Notes: generated by a model not told the origin, from the sequence alone. Shown: positions 1 through 10,048, counted from the stretch's first letter. The stretch: DNA of 64,000 bases from Roseinatronobacter sp. S2 (GCF_029581395.1 NZ_CP121113.1:1732001-1796000); one strand, 5' to 3'. Numbers and translations: made by a program.

Positions 1-2
1 AG

Positions 3-50
3 ATCACCGGCACCACGATTTCGGTCGACGGAGGCTGGACGGCGCTTTGA
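3..50 (+). CDS. C-terminal end of an SDR-family dehydrogenase, probably 3-hydroxybutyrate dehydrogenase (5' part outside window)
   Basis: Only the last 15 codons are present, ending in TGA. The peptide ITGTTISVDGGWTAL is the typical C-terminal strand of classical short-chain dehydrogenases, where G-x-x-x-x-V-D-G-G-W closes the NAD-binding fold. Members of the family reversibly oxidise hydroxyl groups with NAD(P). A patatin-like lipase gene follows on the same strand. In many Rhodobacteraceae a 3-hydroxybutyrate dehydrogenase (bdhA) sits in that position, so polyhydroxybutyrate turnover is a reasonable guess. The substrate cannot be read from this fragment. Confidence 0.6.
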   Translation: MTGTTISVDGGWTAL

Positions 51-239
51 CGATGCGGGCAGATTTGATGCTGGAATGAGTATTTTTGGCAAGGTGAAGG
101 ACCGGCCCCGCGCAGCCCGCCCAGGGGGGCGTGCAAAGCTGCGGGGCTGTCTGGAACTTCTGAATTTTGATCTGTCGCGTTTGCGGTTAAGGGGGCGTGT
201 GCCGACTGTCCGCAAGGCGCGGTATTGAAAGGCGATATA

Positions 240-1274
240 ATGGTAAAGCGTATCAATCTGGCATTGCAGGGCGGGGGCGCGCATGGCGCGTTTACATGGG
301 GGGTTCTGGACCGTCTGTTGCAAGATGACGGGATCGAGATTGCAGCGATTTCGGGAACATCCGCAGGCGCGTTGAACGCCGCCGCGCTGAAGGCGGGCAT
401 GGCGGACGGCGGGCGTGCCGGCGCGCGTGCACTTCTGGACCAGATCTGGCATCAGGTGGGGGCGGTGCATGACCTGCGCCTGACGGGTTGGATTGCGCAG
501 GCATTGCCGCCGATCGGCGTGATAAATTCGTGGATGGAAAACCTGATGCCGGTCTCGCCCATGGATATGGCGGCGCTGATGACCAGCCCTTATCAATATG
601 GTGCGCTCTATCGCAACCCGCTGGAACCGGTCGTGCGGTCCTTGCGGTTTGACAAGGTGTGCAGCCAGTCCGGGCCGGAGTTGTATATCGCCGCGACCAA
701 TGTGCGCACCGGCAAGATCCGGGTGTTTTCGGGGGAAGAGCTGACTTGCGATGTGATCCTTGCATCCGCATGCCTGCCGACCGTGTTTCAGGCCGTGGAA
801 TTTGTCGACCCGAAAACCGGCAAGCAAGAGGCCTTCTGGGATGGGGGATATACCGGAAACCCCGCATTATTCCCCTTGTTCGAGCCGCATTTGCCCGATG
901 ACATTATGATAGTGAATATCAACCCGCTGGTGCGGGACAGCCTGCCGCGCACAGCACAGGAGATACAGAACCGGCTGAACGAGATCAGCTTCAATTCATC
1001 GCTGCTGCGCGAGATGCGCGCCATAGGATTCGTCAAACGCCTGATCGCCGAAGGCCGCATGGAGCGTGGCACAATGAAGGATGTCTTGTTGCATATGGTG
1101 GCCGATGACGACCTTATGAACACGCTTTCGGTCACCAGCAAGGTCACGCCGACACCGTATCTTTTGCATTCGCTGAAAGAGGCAGGGCGCGCTGCCTGCA
1201 CGCGCTTTCTGGACCGGCATAAAGCCGATCTGAATGACCGCATGACGGTTGATCTGGAAGCGATGTTCAACTAG
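240..1274 (+). CDS. Patatin-like phospholipase / serine acyl hydrolase
   Basis: This 344-residue cytoplasmic protein of the patatin family hydrolyses acyl esters with a Ser-Asp dyad. The oxyanion-hole motif GGGAHGAF lies at residues 11-18, the nucleophile elbow GTSAG at 39-43 (Ser41) and the catalytic Asp in WDGGYTGNP near residue 201. An in-frame ATG at 225 is possible, but the ATG at 240 is preferred because AAAGGCG lies just upstream and the family normally begins right before the glycine loop. It follows the end of a probable 3-hydroxybutyrate dehydrogenase, so a role in intracellular polyester or lipid turnover is inferred. No signal peptide or membrane segment is visible. Confidence 0.88.
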   Translation: MVKRINLALQGGGAHGAFTWGVLDRLLQDDGIEIAAISGTSAGALNAAALKAGMADGGRAGARALLDQIWHQVGAVHDLRLTGWIAQALPPIGVINSWMENLMPVSPMDMAALMTSPYQYGALYRNPLEPVVRSLRFDKVCSQSGPELYIAATNVRTGKIRVFSGEELTCDVILASACLPTVFQAVEFVDPKTGKQEAFWDGGYTGNPALFPLFEPHLPDDIMIVNINPLVRDSLPRTAQEIQNRLNEISFNSSLLREMRAIGFVKRLIAEGRMERGTMKDVLLHMVADDDLMNTLSVTSKVTPTPYLLHSLKEAGRAACTRFLDRHKADLNDRMTVDLEAMFN

Positions 1275-1356
1275 CGCGCAGCCGTATCTGTTGAAGCGCA
1301 TGGTTGGCAGAGTTTGGCCTTTTGCTGCCATTGAGGCCATGGATATAGCCCGCGCT

Positions 1357-1482
1357 ATCGGTGGGCCGGGGTCTGCCGATCCGACATTATAAGAATGCAG
1401 TTTATGCAGGCTGAATATCCCTTACTTCAATGGCTTGGCCTGCCATCAGCCAAATCGGCAGGCCGCAGGACGGCCCACCGAT
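1357..1482. repeat. Dispersed intergenic repeat, copy A (core about 126 bp)
   Basis: The core begins ATCGGTGGGCCGGGGTCTGC and ends with GGCCCACCGAT. The two ends form an imperfect inverted repeat: ATCGGTGGGCCG leads inward to CTGCCGAT on both sides, with about five extra bases on one side. The centre holds TATGCAG-like palindromic bits. An inverted copy lies at 43325-43449 with roughly nine in ten bases identical, and a partial copy at 57034-57181. Similarity to copy B continues to about 1522 (CCCTTTGCTCCGCGCC). Like the other copies it sits between two convergent genes. Short reading frames across it, such as one with ISQIGRPQDGPPMA, come from the repeat and are not treated as genes. Confidence 0.85.
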
Positions 1483-1564
1483 GGCGCGGCGGGCTGCGCC
1501 CTTTGCTCCGCGCCTTTGTGCGTCCCCTTTAGGCCACCCCCCCAAAAAACACGCCGGGCGCGGA

Positions 1565-2260
1565 TCACCCCTTTGGGATACTGACGGGCGGCGTATCGCC
1601 ACCATTGCGTGGCTTGCCTTTGCGTGTGTCAGGATACACCAGACCCGCTGAAATCACCAGTTTCGCGGCATCTTCGATCGACATGTCCAGCTCGATCACA
1701 TCTTCACGCGGCACAAACAGCAAGAACCCTGATGTCGGGTTCGGCGTGGTGGGCAGGAAGATCGACACCATATCGCCCTTGCCCGACAGGTGATCCCCGA
1801 TTTCCCCGCGCGTGGTTGTCGAAATGAACGCCATCGCCCATAGGCCGGGGCGCGGGTATTGCACCAGACAGGCGCGGTCAAATGTGGGGGCTGTGCGCGC
1901 CAAAATCGTGTCGGCGATCTGCTTGACTGCGTTATAGATGGACCGGATGATGGGCATCGCCTCGACAATGCGTTCGCCCCAGCCCACAAGCGTGCGCCCG
2001 ATCAGCCCTTTTGTGAAATAGCCCATCACCAGCGTAAAGATGACAAATACAATCACCCCCACACCGGGCACATCCAGCCCGACCATCGCCTGCGGGTGAA
2101 AACTGCGCGGGATCAGCGGCAGAACCAGCCCGTCAATCCATGTAATCACGTTCCAGACCAGCCAGATGGTCAGCACGCCGGGCGCGATCACGGCCAGACC
2201 GGCGATGAAATTGCCGCGAAGCGATGCGATCAGTCCGCGTTTGGTTGGGTCTTGGCTCAT
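1565..2260 (-). CDS. DUF502 family membrane protein
   Basis: The protein has 231 residues and no assigned biochemical function. The start MSQDPTKRG at 2260 is chosen over an upstream in-frame ATG at 2320 because the family begins shortly before the first membrane segment. Two hydrophobic segments are seen, around residues 15-40 (FIAGLAVIAPGVLTIWLVWN) and 65-92. They are followed by a conserved-looking soluble part with GWGERIVEAMPIIRSIYNAVKQ and later TPNPTSGFLLFVPREDV, both characteristic of DUF502. It converges on the patatin gene across repeat copy A and diverges from the aldehyde dehydrogenase remnant. Confidence 0.85.
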   Translation of the reverse strand: MSQDPTKRGLIASLRGNFIAGLAVIAPGVLTIWLVWNVITWIDGLVLPLIPRSFHPQAMVGLDVPGVGVIVFVIFTLVMGYFTKGLIGRTLVGWGERIVEAMPIIRSIYNAVKQIADTILARTAPTFDRACLVQYPRPGLWAMAFISTTTRGEIGDHLSGKGDMVSIFLPTTPNPTSGFLLFVPREDVIELDMSIEDAAKLVISAGLVYPDTRKGKPRNGGDTPPVSIPKG

Positions 2261-2430
2261 ACGATGTTTTCCGTTTTGCGCAGGTCCGGCATAGATGTGC
2301 CAGCCGCAACGCCTATGCAAGCGGCTTTGCGAAATTTACATCCCCGCGCTTGCGCAAATTACGACGGGCCACGTTTTGTGTATATAGTGAAGTCTGGCAG
2401 CAGGTGCCGCACCCTGCTAAGGACACCAGC

Positions 2431-2994
2431 ATGGATGAGGATTTCACTGAACGGCTTTTTACGCATTTTGTCGGCGGGGCTTGGCGGGCGCCTTTGGGGA
2501 CATACGCAATGCCCGTTACCTTGCAAGACGGCCATGTGGTCGGGCAGGTCATTGCCGCAGAGCAGGCGGATATTGCACGCCTGTGCCGAACCATGCGCGG
2601 TGCGGACCCCGCGGCACGAACGCGCTTTGCCACGCTGATTGCGCGGGCTGCGGATGATCTTGCGCGCGCACTTGCCGCGCAAGGCGCAAATGTCGGACAG
2701 ACCGCAATCGCGGCCATGTCAGGGGGTGTTTGTCATGACCATCGCGCAGGTGGCGCTCCGGTCTGTCTGTGCGCGTCAGTCGGGCACGATCCGATATGGT
2801 TCGGGCAACGCCTGGGCGAGGGGGTGTCGCGCGGCGTTGCCTATTGCCCGCCCCCGAACGAGGTTTTGTTTGCAACACTGTTGGCAGGCCTTGCTGCGCA
2901 AGCAGACCTGCCGCCGGGTGCGTTTAATTTACTGCACGGTGACAATGCGCGGACAAAAACACTCCTGACAAGCGCGGGTGTGCCATGTCTGTAG
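2431..2994 (+). pseudogene. Aldehyde dehydrogenase family remnant (internally deleted)
   Basis: The frame encodes 187 residues starting MDEDFTERLF. Residues 13-75 (FVGGAWRAPLG, then VIAAEQADIARLC) resemble the N-terminal arm of NAD-dependent aldehyde dehydrogenases. A later stretch, ADLPPGAFNLLHGD, resembles the region just after the cofactor-binding strands (GLPPGVxNVVxG). The normal family length is about 480 residues. The N/KP and ExxKPSE segments between these parts, the catalytic Glu and the catalytic Cys are all absent, and the middle (around GGAPVCLCASVGHD) does not resemble the family. I read this as a decayed gene with an internal deletion and lost C-terminal half. A short novel protein cannot be excluded. 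Confidence 0.55.
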
Positions 2995-3016
2995 CCGCGC
3001 AGTGCCGCAAGATATG

Positions 3017-3223
3017 CTACAGATACATCCGCGGTCCGATGACCTTTGCGGGAATATCCTTGCGTGTCAGGCCCATTTCAGCCAATTCTTCGTCGGACTT
3101 GCTGTTGTAGTAGCTGATGCGCTGATATGTGGGTGACATGGTTGCAAGACGCGTCACAAAAGCCAGTAGCTTTTTGCCGAATTCATTGCTGCCGCTCACT
3201 GCATTGGTTGTGATATTCGCCAT
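3017..3223 (-). CDS. DUF1127 small protein
   Basis: A 68-residue protein ending in the DUF1127 pattern (SDEELAEMGLTRKDIPAKVIG), in which an acidic helix ExLxxxGLxRxDI is diagnostic. Alphaproteobacterial DUF1127 proteins are small, basic and often linked to phosphate, carbon or RNA-level adaptation, but no single activity is established for this one. The ribosome site AAAGGG lies seven bases before the ATG. It is a single-gene unit that converges on the aldehyde dehydrogenase remnant and diverges from recA. Confidence 0.85.
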   Translation of the reverse strand: MANITTNAVSGSNEFGKKLLAFVTRLATMSPTYQRISYYNSKSDEELAEMGLTRKDIPAKVIGPRMYL

Positions 3224-3435
3224 TTGGAAACCCTTTGCTCAGGTGTTTCCCCCCATATGCAGGAACTTAGGTCAGAAATGCTGACTTTACCAGTGCGGCC
3301 TTGACAACCCCGCCTTGCGCTGCGCGCAACACTGTCTGACGTATGGCAGGTCAACGGATTGTTAACCAGTTTTCGCTAAGATCGCAGAGAGCGAGGCAAG
3401 AAAAGTTCTCGCTTTGTGCCTTAATTTGAATTATA

Positions 3436-3450
3436 GAACAATTAATGAAC
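3436..3450 (+). promoter_or_regulatory. LexA (SOS) box upstream of recA
   Basis: GAACAATTAATGAAC is an exact GAAC-N7-GAAC direct repeat, the operator described for LexA of Rhodobacter and other alphaproteobacteria (GTTC-N7-GTTC on the other strand). It overlaps the promoter region 50 bases before the recA start. A weaker element, GTTC-N7-GTGC, lies at 3405-3419. Confidence 0.85.
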
Positions 3451-3499
3451 AAACCTGCGATTGCCGTGCGCGGCGCGCTGTGGAATAAGGGGCGAAACA

Positions 3500-4567
3500 A
3501 TGGCTGTAGCGGATTTGCTGACAATGACTGACAAGCGGACGGCGGAAAAACAAAAGGCGCTTGATTCAGCGCTTGCCCAGATTGAACGCCAGTTTGGCAA
3601 AGGCTCGATCATGCGGCTGGGTGCTGACAGCCCGGTGACCGAGATTGAGTCAACCTCCACAGGGTCGCTGGGGCTGGATATTGCGCTTGGAATCGGTGGT
3701 TTGCCCAAAGGGCGCATTATCGAAATTTATGGTCCTGAAAGTTCGGGCAAAACCACGCTGACCCTGCATGCCGTTGCAGAAGAACAGAAAAAGGGCGGCA
3801 TTTGCGCCTTTGTGGACGCCGAACACGCGATGGACCCGCAATATGCGCGCAAACTTGGCGTGAATCTGGATGACCTGCTGATTTCCCAGCCCGATACGGG
3901 CGAACAGGCGCTTGAAATCGTCGATACGCTTGTGCGTTCGGGCGCGGTGTCGATGGTTGTGGTCGATTCGGTGGCGGCATTGACGCCAAAATCCGAACTT
4001 GAAGGCGATATGGGCGATTCGAATGTTGGCGTGCACGCACGGCTGATGTCGCAGGCCATGCGCAAACTGACGGGGTCGATTTCGCGGTCGAATTGCATGG
4101 TGATTTTCATCAACCAGATTCGCATGAAAATCGGCGTGATGTTTGGCAGCCCCGAAACCACGACGGGTGGCAATGCGCTGAAATTCTACGCATCCGTCCG
4201 GCTGGATATTCGCCGGATCGGCGCAATCAAGGACCGCGATGAAGTGGTCGGAAATCAAACCCGCGTCAAGGTTGTCAAGAACAAGGTCGCGCCCCCCTTC
4301 AAACAGGTGGAATTCGACATCATGTATGGTGAAGGCATTTCCAAAACCGGCGAATTGCTGGATCTGGGCGTCAAGGCGGGCGTGGTCGAGAAATCGGGTG
4401 CGTGGTATTCCTACGGCGATGAACGCATTGGGCAAGGGCGCGAGAATGCGAAGACCTTCCTGAAGGAAAACCCGCAACGCGCGCTGGAAATTGAAGACAA
4501 GATCCGTGCAGCCCATGGTCTGGACTTTCCCATGGCGGAAGGCGACGCATCCCTGACCGAGGATTAA
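3500..4567 (+). CDS. recA: Recombinase RecA
   Basis: RecA (355 residues) forms ATP-dependent filaments on single-stranded DNA for homologous repair and triggers LexA self-cleavage. Walker A GPESSGKT is at about residues 78-85, followed by [10 protein letters not shown] and the L2-region signature [14 protein letters not shown] plus [17 protein letters not shown]. The chosen ATG at 3500 has AAGGGGCG six bases upstream; an in-frame ATG at 3461 has no such site and would add a non-family extension. The C-terminal tail is acidic, as usual. A LexA box precedes the gene, and alaS follows on the same strand after 249 bases. Confidence 0.98.
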   Translation: MAVADLLTMTDKRTAEKQKALDSALAQIERQFGKGSIMRLGADSPVTEIESTSTGSLGLDIALGIGGLPKGRIIEIYGPESSGKTTLTLHAVAEEQKKGGICAFVDAEHAMDPQYARKLGVNLDDLLISQPDTGEQALEIVDTLVRSGAVSMVVVDSVAALTPKSELEGDMGDSNVGVHARLMSQAMRKLTGSISRSNCMVIFINQIRMKIGVMFGSPETTTGGNALKFYASVRLDIRRIGAIKDRDEVVGNQTRVKVVKNKVAPPFKQVEFDIMYGEGISKTGELLDLGVKAGVVEKSGAWYSYGDERIGQGRENAKTFLKENPQRALEIEDKIRAAHGLDFPMAEGDASLTED

Positions 4568-4816
4568 GCGGCTCAGGACTATATAATCCTGGGGTGTCTG
4601 TTTTCCGACAGGCGCCCGATGATATACTGAACAAGCCGGGGGTGTCCGGGATATATAGCCTTGTTCTTGCTCGAAAATCGGAACCGCGTTGTGCTTTTCA
4701 ACGGATATGGGCGCAGGACGACCCGTCAGATTACGGCTCAGGTGTGGACAGGCCCTGTCTGCGCGGATAAACGGGATTGAAACTTGTCCCGTCCCGCTTT
4801 CGCGCCGGAGTGAAAA
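4568..4816 (+). other. recA-alaS intergenic region with a possible alaS leader hairpin
   Basis: No gene is seen in these 249 bases. Several short inverted repeats are present: GACAGGCCCTGTC at about 4757-4769, and a hairpin at 4771-4792 with arms ACGGGA and TCCCGT around a ten-base loop. The hairpin ends 24 bases before the alaS start, so it could be a leader structure. No T-run terminator is obvious after recA. Confidence 0.4.
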
Positions 4817-7477
4817 ATGCCCAGTCTGAACGACATTCGCACGACTTTCCTTGATTATTTTGCCCGAAACGGTCACGCGGTGGTCGACAGCTCGCCGCTT
4901 GTGCCGCGCAACGACCCTACCTTGATGTTCACCAATTCGGGCATGGTTCAGTTCAAGAATATGTTCACCGGGTTGGAACAGCGCGATTATAACCGCGCCA
5001 CCACATCGCAAAAATGCGTGCGCGCGGGCGGCAAACATAATGATCTGGACAATGTCGGCTATACGGCGCGCCACCATACATTTTTCGAAATGTTGGGGAA
5101 TTTCAGTTTCGGGGATTACTTCAAGGCTGAAGCGATTCCATTTGCGTGGGAATTGCTGACCCGCGATTTTGACATTCCCAAGGACCGGCTTCTGGTCACG
5201 GTATATCATACCGATGATGAAGCCGCTGAAATGTGGAAAAAAGTGGCGGGCCTGCCCGATGACCGCATCATCCGTATTGCGACCGACGACAATTTCTGGC
5301 GCATGGGGCCAACCGGCCCTTGCGGCCCCTGCACCGAGATATTTTTTGACCATGGCCCCAGCATCTGGGGCGGCCCTCCGGGCAGTGCGGAAGAAGATGG
5401 TGATCGTTTCATTGAAATCTGGAATCTGGTCTTCATGCAGAACGAGCAGCATGACGATGGCCGCCTGACCGAATTGCCGCGACAGTCGATTGATACCGGC
5501 ATGGGGCTGGAACGGATTGGCGCATTGCTGCAAGGCAAGCATGACAATTACGACACCGACCTGATGCGCGCCTTGATCGAAGCGTCCTGCCACGCCACAA
5601 GTTCGGACCCCGATGGTCCGGGCAAGACCCATCACCGCGTGATTGCCGACCATTTGCGCGCCGTGTCCTTCCTTATTGCGGATGGGGTCATGCCCGCAAA
5701 TGACGGGCGTGGCTATGTGTTGCGCCGGATCATGCGCCGCGCCATGCGCCATGCCCATATGCTGGGCGCGCAAGACCCCGTTATGCACCGTCTTGTGCCC
5801 GCGCTGGTCAGCGCGATGGGCAGCCATTACACCGAATTGCGGGATGCGCAGGCCCTGATCACACAAACCCTGCACGCCGAGGAAACGCGTTTCCGGCAGA
5901 CACTGGACCGCGGCCTGAAGCTGCTGGATGCCGAGTTGGAGGGGCTGCCCGAAGGGACAACCCTGTCGGGGCAGGCCGCTTTCAAACTGTATGACACGTT
6001 CGGCTTTCCGCTGGACCTGACGCAGGACGCTTTGCGCGAACGTGGTCGCGCCGTGGATGTTGCGGGATTCGATGCCGCCATGTCAGAGCAAAAGGCCCGC
6101 GCCCGCGCCAGTTGGGCAGGATCAGGTGACGCGGCCGATGCGACCATCTGGTTCGATCTGGCCGACCGCTTCGGGACCAGCGAGTTTCTGGGTTATGATA
6201 TGGAAACGGCCGAAGGGCAGGTTCTGGCGCTTGTTGTGGACGGGGCAGAGGCAAAATCTGCCACGGGCGAGGTGCAGATCATCACCAACCAGACGCCATT
6301 TTACGCCGAATCCGGCGGGCAGGTGGGCGATACCGGTTTCATCCGGTCGGGCAGCGGCGTGGCTGAGGTGACAGACACACGCAAATCTGCCGGGCTTATC
6401 ATCCATTTTGTCAAAGTGACCGAGGGCGAGATTGTGACGGGCCAGCCCGTCAAGCTGGAGGTGGCGCATGCCCGCCGCAGCGCCATTCGCGCCAACCATT
6501 CCGCGACGCATTTGCTGCATGAAGCGCTGCGCCGCGCATTGGGGGACCATGTTGCGCAAAAAGGATCGCTGAACGCGGCGGAGCGGTTGCGGTTCGATTT
6601 CAGCCATGGTGCGGCCATTGGTGCAGACCAACTGGCCCAGATCGAGGCAGAGGTGAACGCGTTTATCCGGCAGAACACCCCTGTCGATACCCGCATCATG
6701 ACACCCGATGATGCCCGCGCGCTGGGGGCGCAGGCGCTGTTTGGCGAAAAATACGGCGACGAAGTGCGCGTGGTGTCGATGGGCAATCTTGCCGGTTCGG
6801 GCAAGGGCCATGACGGCAATACCTATTCGCTGGAACTGTGCGGCGGCACCCATGTCGGGCGCACGGGCGATATTGGCGCGTTTGTCCTGCTGGGCGAGGG
6901 GGCGTCATCTGCCGGTGTGCGCCGCGTCGAGGGGCTGACAGGGCAGGCGGCGCTGGCCTATCTGCGCGCGCAGGATGCCCGTTTGTCGGAAATTGCAGGC
7001 GTGTTGAAAGCGCCCGCACAGGATGTAGGCGAGCGTGTCCGCACCCTGCTTGACGAACGCCGCGCCTTGCAAAACGAAATCGCACAGCTGAAACGTCAGG
7101 TGGCGATGGGCGGCAGCGGTGATGGTGGCGATGATGTGCGCGACGTTGCGGGGCTGAAAGTGATTGCCAAGGTCATGAACGGTGTTTCCGGCAAGGACCT
7201 GCCGTCGCTGATTGATGCGATGAAAGAAAAACTCGGGTCTGGTGTGGTTATTCTGATCGCGGATACAGGGGCCAAACCTGCGGTTGCCGCCGGTGTCACT
7301 GCGGATCTGGTTGAACGGCTTTCTGCCGTCGATCTGGTGCGCGAAGTTGTGGCCGGACTGGGCGGCAAGGGCGGTGGTGGCCGCCCTGACATGGCGCAAG
7401 GCGGCGGCGCCGATATTTCAAATGCGGACGCGGCGCTGGCCGCCGCACTGTCCCTGATAGAAAAGGAAACTGCATGA
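4817..7477 (+). CDS. alaS: Alanine--tRNA ligase
   Basis: At 886 residues this has the full length of bacterial AlaRS, which charges tRNA-Ala in the cytoplasm and edits mischarged Ser or Gly. The N-terminal class II catalytic domain shows [42 protein letters not shown] motifs (here [10 protein letters not shown]) and GPCGPCTEI. The editing domain carries [11 protein letters not shown] near residue 561 and its partner [13 protein letters not shown] near 675, which together form the zinc site. The C-terminal DHHA1-type glycine-rich region closes the protein. The stop overlaps the next start by four bases, implying translational coupling. Confidence 0.98.
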   Translation: MPSLNDIRTTFLDYFARNGHAVVDSSPLVPRNDPTLMFTNSGMVQFKNMFTGLEQRDYNRATTSQKCVRAGGKHNDLDNVGYTARHHTFFEMLGNFSFGDYFKAEAIPFAWELLTRDFDIPKDRLLVTVYHTDDEAAEMWKKVAGLPDDRIIRIATDDNFWRMGPTGPCGPCTEIFFDHGPSIWGGPPGSAEEDGDRFIEIWNLVFMQNEQHDDGRLTELPRQSIDTGMGLERIGALLQGKHDNYDTDLMRALIEASCHATSSDPDGPGKTHHRVIADHLRAVSFLIADGVMPANDGRGYVLRRIMRRAMRHAHMLGAQDPVMHRLVPALVSAMGSHYTELRDAQALITQTLHAEETRFRQTLDRGLKLLDAELEGLPEGTTLSGQAAFKLYDTFGFPLDLTQDALRERGRAVDVAGFDAAMSEQKARARASWAGSGDAADATIWFDLADRFGTSEFLGYDMETAEGQVLALVVDGAEAKSATGEVQIITNQTPFYAESGGQVGDTGFIRSGSGVAEVTDTRKSAGLIIHFVKVTEGEIVTGQPVKLEVAHARRSAIRANHSATHLLHEALRRALGDHVAQKGSLNAAERLRFDFSHGAAIGADQLAQIEAEVNAFIRQNTPVDTRIMTPDDARALGAQALFGEKYGDEVRVVSMGNLAGSGKGHDGNTYSLELCGGTHVGRTGDIGAFVLLGEGASSAGVRRVEGLTGQAALAYLRAQDARLSEIAGVLKAPAQDVGERVRTLLDERRALQNEIAQLKRQVAMGGSGDGGDDVRDVAGLKVIAKVMNGVSGKDLPSLIDAMKEKLGSGVVILIADTGAKPAVAAGVTADLVERLSAVDLVREVVAGLGGKGGGGRPDMAQGGGADISNADAALAAALSLIEKETA

Positions 7478-7767
7478 GCGCGCTTTGGATTGCACATGTC
7501 GAAGTAACCGACGCGGACGCCTATGGCGAATACGCCAAACGCGCGACAGGGGCCATCGCGGCACATGGTGGCGTGTTTATCGCGCGGGCGGGACGCTACG
7601 TTCAGCTTGAAGGGCGCGAACGCGCGCGCAATGTCGTCGCGCGCTTCCCATCCGTGGAAGATGCCGTTGCCTGCTATAATTCGCCCGAATATCAAGAAGC
7701 GCTTGGCTTTGCCAAAGGGGCCGCAGAACGCGATCTGGTTATCGTCGAGGAAGTCAGCCCCGGCTGA
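7474..7767 (+). CDS. DUF1330 domain protein
   Basis: A 97-residue ferredoxin-like dimeric alpha/beta-barrel protein. The family pattern is clear: [18 protein letters not shown] at the start, then [39 protein letters not shown] and RDLVIVEEV. Its function is unknown. Its ATG overlaps the alaS stop by four bases, so the two are probably co-transcribed. A short hairpin spanning the stop (7756-7775, arms AGCCCC and GGGGCT) may end the operon before the convergent truA gene. Confidence 0.88.
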   Translation: MSALWIAHVEVTDADAYGEYAKRATGAIAAHGGVFIARAGRYVQLEGRERARNVVARFPSVEDAVACYNSPEYQEALGFAKGAAERDLVIVEEVSPG

Positions 7768-7819
7768 ACGGGGCTGTCCGGTCAGGGCATGGGCCGTGCA
7801 TTCGGCCTGAAGGCGCCAT

Positions 7820-8590
7820 TTAAGTGGCGAACGGGTCTGACGGGTAACCAACGCCTGCAAGATATAAGCCGTCGGGCGGGCTTACCGGCCCGCAGGCGGC
7901 ACGGTCACAGGCTTCAAGCGCGGTTTTCACATCTTCCGGTGTCCATGCGCCTGACCCCACACGCTCCAATGTGCCAACAATGCTGCGCACCTGATTGTGC
8001 AGGAATGATCGCGCGCGCAGCGAAAAGCGGAATTCCTGCCCTTCGGGCAGGGTCACGCAGTCTATGTCGATGGCGTCCAGCGTCTTGACGGGCGATGCCG
8101 CCTGACACTGGCTTGCGCGGAAGGTGGTGAAATCATGCGTGCCCAGCAGATGCTGCGCTGCGTGCTGCATGGGTGCCAGCGAAAGTGCGTGCCGGACGTT
8201 CCAGACCTGTCCTGCCTCGAATGTGGGGGGGGCGCGACGGGCCAGCAGGCGGAACAGATAGCGCCGCTCGGTTGCGGAAAAACGGGCGTGAAACCTGTCA
8301 TCAACCTGCGCGCAATCAAGGATGGCAACAGGGGCAGGGCGCAGATGGTGGTTCAGGGCAGCCATCAGGCGGAAGGGGGGCCAATCGCGGCGCATGTCGC
8401 AATGGGCAACCTGACCCATGGCATGCACACCGGTATCAGTGCGCCCCGCAGCCCCGATGGACGGCAGATCAGGTTCCAGTTTTGCCAGTGCGGATTCTAT
8501 CGCGCCCTGGACTGACGGCAGGGTGACCTGACGCTGCCAGCCGCAGAACGGTCGGCCATCATATTCAATTTTCAGGGCATATCGTGGCAT
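7820..8590 (-). CDS. truA: tRNA pseudouridine(38-40) synthase TruA
   Basis: TruA (256 residues) isomerises uridines 38-40 in the anticodon arm of tRNAs. [21 protein letters not shown] is the family N terminus, and the catalytic aspartate lies in [11 protein letters not shown] (Asp52). Later motifs [10 protein letters not shown] and [13 protein letters not shown] are typical of the C-terminal half. The start at 8590 is used because the upstream in-frame ATG at 8626 would add a non-family leader that runs into the neighbouring gene. It lies just downstream of the SDR gene on the same strand. Confidence 0.95.
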   Translation of the reverse strand: MPRYALKIEYDGRPFCGWQRQVTLPSVQGAIESALAKLEPDLPSIGAAGRTDTGVHAMGQVAHCDMRRDWPPFRLMAALNHHLRPAPVAILDCAQVDDRFHARFSATERRYLFRLLARRAPPTFEAGQVWNVRHALSLAPMQHAAQHLLGTHDFTTFRASQCQAASPVKTLDAIDIDCVTLPEGQEFRFSLRARSFLHNQVRSIVGTLERVGSGAWTPEDVKTALEACDRAACGPVSPPDGLYLAGVGYPSDPFAT

Positions 8591-8626
8591 GAACGGGCAA
8601 TTAGCGCGGGCGCGCGGATTTGGCAA

Positions 8627-9478
8627 TCAACCTTCTGCGTCCAGTATTGCGCGCAACCCGCTTTCGTAATCCGGATACAACAGTTTCAGCCCCAGTTCGC
8701 GCTTTATGCGGTCATTGCGGACACGTTTGCTGTCGGCATAAAAGCTGCGCGCCATGGGGGACAGATCCGCATCCTCGAACGGGACTTCGGGGGGGACGGG
8801 TAACCCTGCAATGCGGGCAGCATAAGCCAGCACATCCTGCGGGGGCGCAGGCTGGTCATCGCACAGGTTATAGACGCGACTGCCGATGTCCGAATGGATT
8901 GCAAGATCCAGCGCCTGCCCGATATCGGCCTGATGGATGCGCGAAAAATACTGTCCGGGCTTTACCACACGTTGCGCGCGCCCCTCGCGCAGTTTGGCAA
9001 TCGGGCCGCGCCCCGTCCCGTATATTCCCGCAAGCCGGAAGATATGCAACCGGACCCCAGCCGTGTTGCAGGCATTCTGCCATGCGGTTTCTGCCTGCAC
9101 ACGCGCCTGCGCGCGCGCAGATGCAGCGTTGGGAATTGTATCTTCGTCGACCCAGCCCCCTTGCTGGTCGCCATAGACGCCGATTGTGGACAGATAACCC
9201 ACCCAGCGCAGATGGGTCGCGCGTGCAATATTCGCGCCATGTGCAGCCAGAACCGGATCATCATCGCGGGGCGAAACCGATGTTAACAGATGCGTGGCTT
9301 GCGCCAGCGGCAACGGGTTTCCGGGCCAGATCAACGGGGTTACCCCGCGTTCCGTCATGGCGCGGGCCTTGTCGGTGCTGCGCGTTGTGCCAATGATGGT
9401 CCAGCCGCGCGGCAGCAAAAGCGGCTCCAGCGCCTGCGCACTGTATCCGTGCCCTATTGAGAGAAGTGTTCCTGTCAT
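8627..9478 (-). CDS. SDR / NAD-dependent epimerase-like protein (YeeZ type)
   Basis: A 283-residue extended short-chain dehydrogenase-like protein. The N terminus MTGTLLSIGHGYSAQAL carries a G-x-G-x-x-A nucleotide-binding loop, followed by GTTRS at the end of strand 2 (NADP-type). YLSTIGVYGDQQGGWVDEDT and RLAGIYGTGRGP are typical of atypical SDRs related to YeeZ/nucleoside-sugar epimerases. The usual Y-x-x-x-K pair is not clear, so the catalytic role is uncertain. The start at 9478 avoids overlap with the divergent gene. It precedes truA on the same strand, and the two may be co-transcribed. Confidence 0.75.
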   Translation of the reverse strand: MTGTLLSIGHGYSAQALEPLLLPRGWTIIGTTRSTDKARAMTERGVTPLIWPGNPLPLAQATHLLTSVSPRDDDPVLAAHGANIARATHLRWVGYLSTIGVYGDQQGGWVDEDTIPNAASARAQARVQAETAWQNACNTAGVRLHIFRLAGIYGTGRGPIAKLREGRAQRVVKPGQYFSRIHQADIGQALDLAIHSDIGSRVYNLCDDQPAPPQDVLAYAARIAGLPVPPEVPFEDADLSPMARSFYADSKRVRNDRIKRELGLKLLYPDYESGLRAILDAEG

Positions 9479-9592
9479 GCTGTCAGTATTGATCCAAGCG
9501 CCGCGGCACTGCAAGGGTTGGGCGCGGTATTTTCGCACTGGCGGGGCGCGGCGGGTGCTGGCAATGTGGCGAAAACTGAGAAGGTGCCATCC

Positions 9593-10048
9593 ATGACCCC
9601 TGAAACCGCTAAATACGCCTTGATCATGCTGGCCGCAGGTGTCGGTGTGCCGGTTCTGGCGGCGCTGAATGCGCAGCTTGGGGCGCGCATTGGATCGCCC
9701 GCGATTGCGGGCGCGATGATGTTCTTGATTGCCGCTGTTGTGGCCGTGGCGGTCGCGGCGGTTCTGGGGCAGGCGAATACGGTGACAGCGCTGCCTGCAC
9801 AGCCCAGATACCTGTTTCTGGCGGGCATTCTGATTGCGTTTTACTTGTTGTCGATCTCATGGGTTGCGCCGCGTTTTGGCGTGGGCAATGCCGTGATGTT
9901 CGTGCTGTTGGGGCAGATTGCCGCGATTTGCGTGATCGACCAGTTCGGCCTGTTCGGGGCGCGGCTGCGTCCGCTTGATCTGCCGCGCCTGATCGGAATT
10001 TTGCTGATGGCCGTAGGGGTCGTTCTGGCGCAGCGCCCGCCTTCATGA
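9593..10048 (+). CDS. DMT-superfamily membrane protein (YdcZ / DUF606 type)
   Basis: The protein has 151 residues with about five hydrophobic helices (for example LIMLAAGVGVPVLAALNAQL, AGAMMFLIAAVVAVAVAAVL and AVMFVLLGQIAAICVIDQFG). The pattern NAQLGARIGSPAIAGAMMF and DQFGLFG matches small DUF606/YdcZ inner-membrane proteins, a half-size relative of EamA drug/metabolite exporters. The substrate is unknown. The ATG at 9593 follows GAGAAGGTG; an upstream in-frame ATG at 9518 would give a non-hydrophobic leader. It is divergent from the SDR gene. Confidence 0.8.
   Translation: MTPETAKYALIMLAAGVGVPVLAALNAQLGARIGSPAIAGAMMFLIAAVVAVAVAAVLGQANTVTALPAQPRYLFLAGILIAFYLLSISWVAPRFGVGNAVMFVLLGQIAAICVIDQFGLFGARLRPLDLPRLIGILLMAVGVVLAQRPPS

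Noticed and set aside
1430..1651. Small frame with the peptide ISQIGRPQDGPPMA
   Set aside because: The sequence comes from the dispersed repeat; a related peptide appears in another copy, but the reading frames differ in extent and have no start signals.
3650..5875. 741-codon minus-strand reading frame opposite recA and alaS
   Set aside because: It overlaps two certain genes, crosses their intergenic space, has no domain pattern, and is typical of antisense frames in GC-rich coding DNA.
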